Shown here piece by piece: positions 9,728 through 16,163 of a stretch of DNA of 20,261 nt. Both the position numbers and the translations under genes were made by a program. The DNA comes from CAYLMM01 sp964384825 (GTDB lineage Bacteria; Krumholzibacteriota; Krumholzibacteriia; LZORAL124-64-63), in contig CAYLMM010000047.1 in the NCBI GenBank assembly GCA_964384825.1, forward strand, positions 1 through 20,261, read 5' to 3'. The notes beneath the pieces are model-generated. The model did not search any database and was not told the origin of the DNA. It was given only the letters and a program-made list of their open reading frames with translations. Every line of letters starts with the position of its first letter. Position 1 is the stretch's first letter.

Positions 9728-9745
9728 GTGAAGCCCGATTCCCCT

Positions 9746-9774
9746 CGGCGGGGCGTCGGAGCGAACCCCCGCCG
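9746..9774 (+). promoter_or_regulatory. Hairpin abutting the purA ribosome binding site
   Basis: CGGCGGGG (9746-9753) pairs perfectly with CCCCGCCG (9767-9774) around a 13-base loop. The GGGAG ribosome site begins at the last base of the stem, 10 bases before the purA GTG, so stem formation could affect initiation. Confidence 0.4.
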
Positions 9775-9784
9775 GGAGAATGAA

Positions 9785-11080
9785 GTGGACAACCGAGTGA
9801 TCATCGGCGCCCAATGGGGCGACGAAGGCAAGGGCAAGATCGTCGACACCCTGAGCGAAGGCGTCGACTGGGTCCTGAGATACCAGGGCGGCGCCAACGC
9901 CGGCCACACGATCGTGCTGGACGAGGGCAAGATCGTGCTGCATCTGATACCCTCGGGGATCCTGCGCGAGGGCGTGCGCTGTTTCCTGGGCAACGGGATG
10001 GTGATCGATCCCTGGGCCCTGCGCGACGAGATCGTGACCCTCGAGGAGCGCGGCGTCGAAGTCCGGGGCCGGCTGTTCATCTCCTCGGGCGCCCACCTGA
10101 TCCTGCCTTACCACAAGCGCTTCGACGAGCAGGCGGAATCCGAGCTGCGCCACCGCAGCATCGGCACCACCGGCCGGGGCATCGGACCTTCCTACAACGA
10201 CAAGATCAAGCGCGTGGGGATGAGGGCCGAGGACCTGCTGCTGCCGATCGAGAACCTCGAGCGCAAGGTCATCGAGAAGATCCTGGCGGCCAACGAGCAG
10301 CTTTCCGAGGATTTCGCCCCCGAGCCCTTGCCGGCTCCGGTGCTGGCCCAGGAACTCGTGGTGCTGGCCCGCTTCTTCGCGCCGATGATCGTCAACGGCT
10401 ACGAGGCCCTGGCAGGGGTCCGGCGCGGCACCGAGAAGGCCCTGTTCGAGGGGGCCCAGGGCACCCTGCTGGACATCGACCACGGTTCCTACCCCTTCGT
10501 CACGTCCAGCAACCCGACCATCGGCGGCGCGCTGACCGGCACCGGCCTGCCGCCGCGCTGCCTGGGCGACGTCGTGGGCATCTACAAGTCCTACTGCACG
10601 CGCGTGGGCAACGGGCCGTTCCCGACCGAGATCCTGGCCGACGAGGGGAGCGAGCTGCGCGAACTGGGCGGGGAGTTCGGCGCCACCACCGGACGGCCGC
10701 GCCGCTGCGGCTGGTTCGACATGGTGGCCGCCCGCTACGCGGCCGACATCAACGGCCTGACCGGCGCGGTCATCACCAAGCTGGACGTTCTGGATTCCCT
10801 GTCCGAGATCAAGGTCGCCGTCGGCTACGAGACCGACGAGGGTCGGACCGACATCTTCCCGACGCGCAGCGACGTGCTGGCGCGCTGCCGGCCCGTCCAC
10901 AGGACATTCCCGGGCTGGCAGAAACCCACCAGCGAATGCCGGTCGCTGACCGACCTGCCGGCCAAGGCCCGGCAATACCTCGAATTCCTGGAGCAGGGAC
11001 TGGGCGCGCTGATCCTCGCGGTGTCGGTCGGACCGCATCGCGACCAGATCATCCGCACCCCGACCGGCGTCAGTTCGTGA
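9785..11080 (+). CDS. purA: Adenylosuccinate synthetase
   Basis: PurA joins IMP and aspartate using GTP, the first committed step from IMP to AMP. The start is taken as GTG 9785, giving 431 residues, the usual family length. The conserved first strand then follows immediately (VIIGAQWGDEGKGK), with catalytic D13 and H41 (NAGHT) at the same numbers as in the E. coli enzyme. GGGAGAA at 9774-9780 precedes this start. The frame is open from a GTG at 9728, but that would add 19 residues with no family counterpart and would start at the terminator. Later motifs GTTGRGIGP, EGAQGTLLDIDHG, GVYK-type GIYKSYCTRVG and TTGRPRRCGW are intact. No purB neighbour is in the window. The tRNA-Lys promoter begins 6 bases after the stop, with no terminator between. 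Confidence 0.97.
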   Translation: MDNRVIIGAQWGDEGKGKIVDTLSEGVDWVLRYQGGANAGHTIVLDEGKIVLHLIPSGILREGVRCFLGNGMVIDPWALRDEIVTLEERGVEVRGRLFISSGAHLILPYHKRFDEQAESELRHRSIGTTGRGIGPSYNDKIKRVGMRAEDLLLPIENLERKVIEKILAANEQLSEDFAPEPLPAPVLAQELVVLARFFAPMIVNGYEALAGVRRGTEKALFEGAQGTLLDIDHGSYPFVTSSNPTIGGALTGTGLPPRCLGDVVGIYKSYCTRVGNGPFPTEILADEGSELRELGGEFGATTGRPRRCGWFDMVAARYAADINGLTGAVITKLDVLDSLSEIKVAVGYETDEGRTDIFPTRSDVLARCRPVHRTFPGWQKPTSECRSLTDLPAKARQYLEFLEQGLGALILAVSVGPHRDQIIRTPTGVSS

Positions 11081-11086
11081 GCGGTT

Positions 11087-11115
11087 TTGACACCCCGCGC
11101 GCGGCCGTGTATATT
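11087..11115 (+). promoter_or_regulatory. Sigma-70 promoter of tRNA-Lys
   Basis: A perfect TTGACA (11087-11092) and TATATT (11110-11115) are separated by 17 bases, with a GC-rich discriminator (GCGCCC) after. It has the same geometry and -10 sequence as the tRNA-Leu promoter. Confidence 0.85.
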
Positions 11116-11123
11116 GCGCCCTG

Positions 11124-11140
11124 GCCGTCGATTCGACGGC
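11124..11140 (+). other. Leader hairpin before tRNA-Lys
   Basis: GCCGTCG (11124-11130) pairs perfectly with CGACGGC (11134-11140) over an ATT loop, at the expected 5' end of the precursor and 13 bases before the mature tRNA. It may protect or present the precursor 5' end for processing. Confidence 0.5.
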
Positions 11141-11153
11141 TCCGGTTCCGGGT

Positions 11154-11229
11154 GGGCCGCTAGCTCATCAGGTAGAGCATCTCCCTTTTAAGGAGATGGT
11201 GCCAGGTTCGAGTCCTGGGCGGCTCACCA
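11154..11229 (+). tRNA. tRNA-Lys (anticodon UUU), CCA encoded
   Basis: The 76-base tRNA has acceptor stem GGGCCGC (11154-11160) pairing with GCGGCTC (11219-11225, one G-U), then A and encoded CCA (11227-11229). The anticodon stem TCTCC/GGAGA surrounds loop CTTTTAA with anticodon TTT at 11187-11189. The D-loop and the T-arm CCAGG-TTCGAGT-CCTGG are standard. Confidence 0.97.
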
Positions 11230-11237
11230 ACAAAGAC

Positions 11238-11271
11238 AAGGGGTTACGGCTGCGGGCCGTGGCCCCTTTTT
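11238..11271 (+). terminator. Intrinsic terminator of tRNA-Lys
   Basis: AAGGGG (11238-11243) pairs with CCCCTT (11263-11268), and CGGC (11247-11250) with GCCG (11256-11259) inside. A run of T residues (11267-11271) follows. It starts 9 bases after the tRNA and would also end purA read-through. Confidence 0.85.
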
Positions 11272-11375
11272 ATTTGTCGCGGGGGTATTGCCGAGAAGTG
11301 GATTCGTGGTTTTCGTAAGCTGTGGCGGGCCCGGTTTCCGGGGGCGCGAGATTCGGCGCCACTGGGGGTGAGGTA

Positions 11376-11624
11376 ATGTCGAAGCTGAAAAAACGCTCAG
11401 GATCCCTTCAGGAATTCGATATGGACAAGCTGAAGAGATCCATTCGAGCCGCAGGAGCGGATGAAAAGACATCCAGCGCCATTGCATCGCGGATCAAGCC
11501 GAGTGAAGGCTGGAGCACCACGGATGTCCGCTCGAAGGTGATCAACGAACTGAAGCAGCAGGATTCGAAAATCGCGGAAAGCTACGAAAAGTACGAGAAG
11601 AAGCATACCGCCAAGGGACGTTAA
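11376..11624 (+). CDS. Stand-alone ATP-cone domain protein
   Basis: The product is 82 residues and consists of essentially one domain. KKRSGSLQEFDMDKLKRSI (5-23) matches the ATP-cone opening seen in NrdR and ribonucleotide reductase (K-R-x-G-x-x-x-x-F-D-x-x-K-L-x-x-S-I). The second half, TTDVRSKVINELKQQD and then AESYEKY, matches the closing helices. ATP-cones bind ATP/dATP and control oligomeric state. Here there is no zinc ribbon, so it is not NrdR, and no reductase domain or nrd gene is nearby. The start ATG 11376 has GGTGAGG (11367-11373) just before it; an in-frame ATG 54 bases earlier lacks a ribosome site. A hand count gives about 51% G+C, far below the neighbours. With its position right after a tRNA gene, this hints at acquisition by transfer. 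The Lys/Ser-rich protein could be a regulator; its partner is unknown. Confidence 0.72.
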   Translation: MSKLKKRSGSLQEFDMDKLKRSIRAAGADEKTSSAIASRIKPSEGWSTTDVRSKVINELKQQDSKIAESYEKYEKKHTAKGR

Positions 11625-11679
11625 CGTCCTGGCTGTGTGCTGGAACGTGACCGGATCGGACATCCTTCCGGACCGGGCC

Positions 11680-11699
11680 CGTTTCGCCCGGCCGAAACG
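11680..11699 (+). terminator. Hairpin after the ATP-cone gene
   Basis: CGTTTCG (11680-11686) pairs perfectly with CGAAACG (11693-11699). A weaker CCGGA/TCCGG pair lies just before (11651-11671). There is no T-run; this is the best candidate for the 3' end of the ATP-cone transcript. Confidence 0.4.
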
Positions 11700-11719
11700 T
11701 AGATCGGAAATGCATCCGT

Positions 11720-11748
11720 GAAAAGGGCCCGCGCCGAGCGCGGGCCCT
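11720..11748 (-). terminator. Terminator of the oligoendopeptidase gene
   Basis: An 11-bp perfect stem (11724-11734 with 11738-11748) closes on a 3-base loop. On the minus strand it is followed by four T residues (11720-11723) and lies 36 bases after the stop codon. Confidence 0.75.
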
Positions 11749-11784
11749 GTGTTGTCGTCTCGATGGGAGCGGCCCGCCTTCAGG

Positions 11785-13701
11785 CTACTCGTAGGTCTTG
11801 GTCCACAGCTCGTCGAACTCGTCGACCGTCTTCTCGAAGAGGTCGAGCATCGTCAGGATCGGCTGCGGGGTCTCGAGGTCCACGCCGGCGTTCTTCAGGA
11901 TCTCCAGCGGGGGAGCCGAGGATCCGGCGCAGAGCATGTTGTCGATGTACCGGTCGGCGGCCTTCTGGCCGTCGTCGAGGATCAGCTCGGCCATCGAGAT
12001 GCCGCTGGTCAGGCCGGTCGCGTAGGTGAACACGTAGAAGTTGTAGAAGAAGTGGGGGATGAACGCCCACTCCACGCAGTCGTCCGGACCCATCTCGAAG
12101 TCGGGGCCGTAGTACTTCTGGATCAGCTCGGCGTACAGGCCGTTGAGGAAATCGGCCGTCAGCACGTTGCCCTCTTCCGCGTACTCGTGGAAGCGCAGCT
12201 CGAACTCGGCGAAGAGCGTCTGCCGGAAGATCGTCTGGCGGATGTTCTCCAGGCGCTTGTTCAGCAGCAGCAGCTTCTGCCCGGGATCCTTCTCGCGCTT
12301 CAGCATGAAGTTCAGCAGCAGTTCCTCGTTGCAGGTCGAGGCGATCTCGGCCAGGAACGTGGTGTAGTCGGCGTAGATCTGCGGCTGGGTCGCGGCCGAG
12401 AAGTGCGAGTGCAGCGCGTGGCCGAACTCGTGGGCCGTGGTGAACACGGCATCGAGGCTGTCGTCGAAGTTGTGCAGCACGTAGGGATGCACGTCGGCCG
12501 CCACGATGCCCATGCTGTAGGCGCCGGTCCGCTTGTTCTCGTTGGGATAGATGTCGATCCAACCGTTGGCCGGGTCGGTGCCCTCGGTCAGCTTGGCCAT
12601 GTACTTCTTGCCCATGGGCTTGATCGCTTCGAGGATCAGCTCGCGGCCTTCGGCGTAGCTGTACTCGCGCTCGGCGCCCGAGAGCATCGGGTTGTACAGA
12701 TTCGGGAAGGTCACCGGACCGTCCAGGCCCATCACCTTGCGGCGCAGGGTGATGTACTTGTGCAGGGTGCGGCCCAGGTTCTCGTCGATGGTGTCGATGA
12801 GCATCCGGTAGGTGGCCGGCGAGATGTTGTCGGGCGTCAGCGAGGCCGCGAGGCAGGAATCGTAGCCGCGGGCGTCCTTGGTCAGCAGATGCGACTTCAC
12901 CGCGCCGTCGAGGCAGGCCGCGAGGCTGTTCTCGAACTTGCGGAAGGTGGTGAAGAAGGCGTCGGCGGCCTGCTTGCGCACGTTGTACGAGGCCGACGAA
13001 CGGTACTTCGGGAAGCTGGCCAAAGTCAGCGGCTCGCGGCTGCCGTCCTCGACCACGATCTCCGGGAAGTCCATCTCGACGTCGCGCAGCTTGCCGGCGA
13101 CCGTGCCCGAGACGCCGCGGACGTTGCCGGCCAGGGCCAGCAGGCGCTCCTCGGCGGGAGTCAGGGTGTGGGCCTTCTGCCGGACCAGGTCGCCGATGTA
13201 GTAGCCGTAGACGCCCAGGTCGGCGTTATCGGCCAGGAAGCCCTCGAGGGCGGCCTCGTCCAGGCCCAGGATCTCGGGCTCGATATATGCCGTGCTCTTG
13301 CCGAAGTCGGTCATCAGGAACGAGAGCTTGCCCTGCAGTCCCTGGTTCTCGGCGTTGTCCAGCTGGACGTTCAGCCGGCTGTTGGCGTAGGCGTAGAGCT
13401 TGTAGAGGGTCCGCAGGGCCTCGTCGCGCTCCTGCAGGCAGGCCAGCAGGACATCGGCGGATTCGCCCAGCTTGCCCTCGTAGGTCGCCAGATGGGGGAT
13501 GGACTCGGCCAGGGCCGCGCGGTCGGCCTCCCAGGCAGCGACATCGGCGTAGATGTGCCCGACATTCCACTGCACGTCGGCGGGAACCTCGGACCGCGGG
13601 GTCAGAGGAGTGGGGTGGTCGGCGGCCAGCGCCGGCACCGCCAGAACGACGGCCAGAGTGATGGCCAGCGAGAACGCCGAACAGCGTGCCGTTCGGTTCA
13701 T
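11785..13701 (-). CDS. pepF: Exported oligoendopeptidase F (M3 family zinc metallopeptidase)
   Basis: The 638-residue protein belongs to the M3B oligopeptidases, which cut short peptides inside a closed cavity. The zinc site is HEFGH (H424, E425, H428), with the third ligand probably E452 in FLAEIAST. The family's C-terminal motif FIPHFFYNFYVFTYATG is present. Unlike the classical cytosolic PepF, it begins with a clear Sec signal peptide: MNRTAR, a hydrophobic core and cleavage near PALA-AD at about residue 26. It therefore probably works in the periplasm or outside, degrading imported or exported peptides. The ATG at 13701 has an excellent GGAGGTGA site. It lies in tandem with and 74 bases downstream of the beta-propeller lipoprotein gene, separated by a hairpin; no own promoter is obvious. 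Confidence 0.93.
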   Translation of the reverse strand: MNRTARCSAFSLAITLAVVLAVPALAADHPTPLTPRSEVPADVQWNVGHIYADVAAWEADRAALAESIPHLATYEGKLGESADVLLACLQERDEALRTLYKLYAYANSRLNVQLDNAENQGLQGKLSFLMTDFGKSTAYIEPEILGLDEAALEGFLADNADLGVYGYYIGDLVRQKAHTLTPAEERLLALAGNVRGVSGTVAGKLRDVEMDFPEIVVEDGSREPLTLASFPKYRSSASYNVRKQAADAFFTTFRKFENSLAACLDGAVKSHLLTKDARGYDSCLAASLTPDNISPATYRMLIDTIDENLGRTLHKYITLRRKVMGLDGPVTFPNLYNPMLSGAEREYSYAEGRELILEAIKPMGKKYMAKLTEGTDPANGWIDIYPNENKRTGAYSMGIVAADVHPYVLHNFDDSLDAVFTTAHEFGHALHSHFSAATQPQIYADYTTFLAEIASTCNEELLLNFMLKREKDPGQKLLLLNKRLENIRQTIFRQTLFAEFELRFHEYAEEGNVLTADFLNGLYAELIQKYYGPDFEMGPDDCVEWAFIPHFFYNFYVFTYATGLTSGISMAELILDDGQKAADRYIDNMLCAGSSAPPLEILKNAGVDLETPQPILTMLDLFEKTVDEFDELWTKTYE

Positions 13702-13730
13702 GGGTCACCTCCAGGGATCGTGGTCAAAGT

Positions 13731-13761
13731 GAAAGAGCCCGGCCGCGGTGCGGCCGGGCTC
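13731..13761 (-). terminator. Hairpin terminator of the lipoprotein gene
   Basis: A 12-bp perfect stem (13735-13746 with 13750-13761) with a 3-base loop is followed on the minus strand by TTTC. It lies 14 bases after the lipoprotein stop and about 33 bases before the pepF start. The short T-run suggests incomplete termination. Confidence 0.6.
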
Positions 13762-13775
13762 CGGTCGGGAAAGCT

Positions 13776-14927
13776 TTACGGCAGCTTGTCGCCGTATGGC
13801 GAGGACTTGTCCGTCTGGTGCAGGGTCATGTCCGGCAGCGGGACCACGATGTCGGTCCATTCGGTGCCGTCGTAATGCTTCAGCAGACCGCCCTTGCCGC
13901 AGACGTAGACATCGTCGGCCGCGAGGGCGAGGACTCCGGAGAGATACTGGTCGCGGTCCTCGAAGATGATCTCGTTCAGCGATCCGTCGGGCGTCATCTG
14001 CGAAACCAGTCCCCAGGTCGTGGAGAAGAACAGGTTCGCGCCGTCGGGAGTGCGGCTGACGTCGGAAATCCTGGCCGGCAACGAGGCCGGGGCCGGCTGC
14101 TCGGCCCAGGTCAGCATGTCCTCGATCTCGTCGTAGGCGAGACGGTAGAGGCGGCCGTTCTCGTTGGCGAAGTAGTTGTCGCCGAGTTCGGAACCGCTCA
14201 GCGAAGCGGTGATCAGCGAGTTCGTCTCGTCCTCGATGGGGCCCTTGCGCCAGTAATGGTTCGAGTCGGGGAAATCCTCCATCAGGACGAAGGCGTTGCT
14301 GCCGCCGATGCCGTACTTGTTGATCCGGGTCAGCTGGGAGATCTCCTTGTCCCGCTGCACGGTGTCCTTCTGGGAATACCAGAAGACGTCGTTGTCGGTG
14401 TCGACCCACTGGGCGCCGTCCAGGCGCAGGCAGGCGCCAAGCGAACCCACGGCGAAGATCTCGTCGAAGGGTCCGCGGCCGATGTCGAAGAAGTTCGGGA
14501 TCTCGTCCTCGTCTTCTTCGAGGACCGCCTCGTAGCCGGTGTCCATCGCGGTCCACGACGAGCCGTCGTAGTGCAAGACCGTGCCTTTCTCGCCGGCTGC
14601 GTAGAGATCGTCGGCGGACTCGCCCCAGATGCTGACCAGGTAGGTCTCCTCGAACTGGTCGAGCTCCCAGTCGGCGCCGTCGTAGTGCAGCAGCACGCCG
14701 GGGTAGCCCACGACCCAGATGTTCGTGGAATCGCTCCACATGTCGAAGAGCCAGACGTCGCCCTTGGGCTGCTGGTATTCGGGGGGAGTGGGTCCGGACT
14801 CGTTGTCGTCGCTGCATCCGGAAATGGCGAACAGGGACAGTCCCAGCAGCAGGAACAGGACGATGCATGCGCGCGGTCCGGTCCCGGTCGCAGGGTGCCC
14901 GCAGGAGGTGAGCATTCCCATTTTCAT
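13776..14927 (-). CDS. Beta-propeller-type lipoprotein
   Basis: The 383-residue product has a hydrophobic lipoprotein signal (about 20-37) ending in lipobox AISGC with lipidated C38. The ATG at 14927 is chosen because GAGGGA lies upstream. The frame is open to 14996, but that start has no ribosome site and makes the signal unusually long. After an acidic linker come repeated units of the form DDLYAAG..GTVLHYDG..W: NIWVVGYPGVLLHYDG (69-84), DLYAAGEKGTVLHYDG (107-122), EIFAVGSLGACLRLDG and, near the end, DVYVCGKGGLLKHYDG. Several degenerate units lie between. This is typical of surface beta-propellers of unknown ligand in environmental bacteria. It could be a binding or scaffold protein anchored to a membrane. 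It is transcribed away from nadA. Confidence 0.8.
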   Translation of the reverse strand: MKMGMLTSCGHPATGTGPRACIVLFLLLGLSLFAISGCSDDNESGPTPPEYQQPKGDVWLFDMWSDSTNIWVVGYPGVLLHYDGADWELDQFEETYLVSIWGESADDLYAAGEKGTVLHYDGSSWTAMDTGYEAVLEEDEDEIPNFFDIGRGPFDEIFAVGSLGACLRLDGAQWVDTDNDVFWYSQKDTVQRDKEISQLTRINKYGIGGSNAFVLMEDFPDSNHYWRKGPIEDETNSLITASLSGSELGDNYFANENGRLYRLAYDEIEDMLTWAEQPAPASLPARISDVSRTPDGANLFFSTTWGLVSQMTPDGSLNEIIFEDRDQYLSGVLALAADDVYVCGKGGLLKHYDGTEWTDIVVPLPDMTLHQTDKSSPYGDKLP

Positions 14928-15045
14928 TGCGCTTGGATCCCTCACTGATATGGTGGGGTTTGCTAAGGGCCGCGCCGCGCTGCTGGGCGCGATCATGGGC
15001 GACGAACTCTGCCGACGGCCCTCTGCGACGCAGACGGTAACCTCT

Positions 15046-15062
15046 TGAATATTATGTATTCA
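15046..15062. promoter_or_regulatory. AT-rich palindrome between divergent genes
   Basis: TGAATA (15046-15051) and TATTCA (15057-15062) form a perfect 6-bp-arm inverted repeat in an AT-rich island within the 249-base gap between the lipoprotein gene (-) and nadA (+). On the minus strand CATAAT/TAATAT could be a -10, with TGGACT upstream as a weak -35. On the plus strand TATTAT is a possible -10. The rest of this gap shows nothing I can name. Confidence 0.45.
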
Positions 15063-15176
15063 GGGGTCGAAAGTCCATAACGGACTTGCCGACGCCCCCT
15101 TCCGTGACGAAATTCGGGTGTCGGACGGTCCCTGCCGGACCCGCCCGGAACGCTTATCCATGGAGCATAGCCGGCC

Positions 15177-16133
15177 ATGAATCCAGAAACGTCCGCACCG
15201 ATCGAGCCCGGGCTCGATGTCTTCGCCGAGATCGACCGCCTCCGCAAGGAGATGAACGCCGTCATCCTGGCCCATTTCTATCAGGAATCCGAGATCCAGG
15301 ATATCGCCGATTTCGTGGGCGACAGCCTGGCCCTGAGCCGTCACGCGGCCGCCACCGAGGCCGACGTGATCGTCTTCGCCGGCGTGCATTTCATGGCCGA
15401 GACCGCCAAGATCCTCAATCCCGACCGCCAGGTCCTGGTGCCGGATCTCGAGGCCGGATGCAGCCTGGCCGACGGCTGCCCGCCCGAAGAATTCGCCGCC
15501 TTCATCGCCGACCATCCCGGCCACAAGGTCATCAGCTACATCAACTGCTCGGCCGCCACCAAGACGATGAGCGACATCATCTGCACCTCGAGCAACGCCG
15601 AGAAGGTCGTGGCCTCGTTCCCGCCCGACCAGCCGCTGATCTTCGCTCCCGACCGCCATCTCGGCTCCTGGGTGTCGAAGCAGCTCGGCCGCGAGATGGT
15701 GCTCTGGCCCGGAAGCTGCGAGGTGCACGAGCAGTTCAGCGAGAAGAAGCTCGTCGAGCTGATGACCGCCCATCCCGGAGCCCTGGTCGTCGCCCATCCC
15801 GAATGCACCGACGCGCTTCTGCAGCACGCCGACCGGGTCGGTTCGACCAGCGCCATCCTGAAGTTCGCCGGCGAGTCCGACGCCGAGCACGTGATCGTGC
15901 TGACCGAGCCGGGCATCATCCACCAGCTGCGCAAGGAGAACCCGGGCAAGACCTTCCACATGGTTCCCGGCGCGGACGAATCCTGCAGCTGCAACGAATG
16001 CCCCTACATGCGCCTGAACACTCCGGAGAAGCTGTATCTCTGCATGCGCGACCGCACGCCCGAGATCGTCCTGCCCGAGGAGCAGCGCCTGAAGGCACTG
16101 GCTCCGATCGAACGCATGCTGGCCCTGCCCTGA
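15177..16133 (+). CDS. nadA: Quinolinate synthase NadA
   Basis: NadA condenses iminoaspartate with dihydroxyacetone phosphate to quinolinate in de novo NAD synthesis, using an oxygen-sensitive [4Fe-4S] cluster. The 318-residue protein is of usual length. The probable cluster ligands are C95 (AGCSLAD), C181 (WPGSCEVHE) and C275 (NECPYM). C270 and C272 sit next to the last one, so the CxCxxC arrangement resembles the cysteine-rich tail of the E. coli enzyme. HFYQ, GDSLALS and the VVAHPECT motifs are present. GGAG at 15162-15165 is 11 bases from the ATG, a rather long spacing. The cysteine desulfurase gene follows after 30 bases and probably supplies sulfur for the cluster. nadB and nadC are not in the window. 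Confidence 0.97.
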   Translation: MNPETSAPIEPGLDVFAEIDRLRKEMNAVILAHFYQESEIQDIADFVGDSLALSRHAAATEADVIVFAGVHFMAETAKILNPDRQVLVPDLEAGCSLADGCPPEEFAAFIADHPGHKVISYINCSAATKTMSDIICTSSNAEKVVASFPPDQPLIFAPDRHLGSWVSKQLGREMVLWPGSCEVHEQFSEKKLVELMTAHPGALVVAHPECTDALLQHADRVGSTSAILKFAGESDAEHVIVLTEPGIIHQLRKENPGKTFHMVPGADESCSCNECPYMRLNTPEKLYLCMRDRTPEIVLPEEQRLKALAPIERMLALP

Positions 16134-16163
16134 TTTCCGGGGGCGCGGCGAAGGAGAACCGAA

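Noticed and set aside
9728..9784. Earlier GTG for purA
   Set aside because: It lies directly at the T-run of the preceding terminator and adds residues without family counterpart. GTG 9785 gives the canonical D13/H41 numbering.
11154..11800. Integrated element at tRNA-Lys with an attachment repeat
   Set aside because: I looked for a second copy of the tRNA 3' end downstream and found none in the window, and there is no integrase. Only the low G+C of one small gene remains.
11749..13875. Very long plus-strand open frame (about 700 codons) opposite pepF
   Set aside because: It is antisense to a gene with intact zinc motif and signal peptide. The composition (Val/Leu/Gln/His/Gly rich, no domain) is typical of GC-rich antisense shadows.
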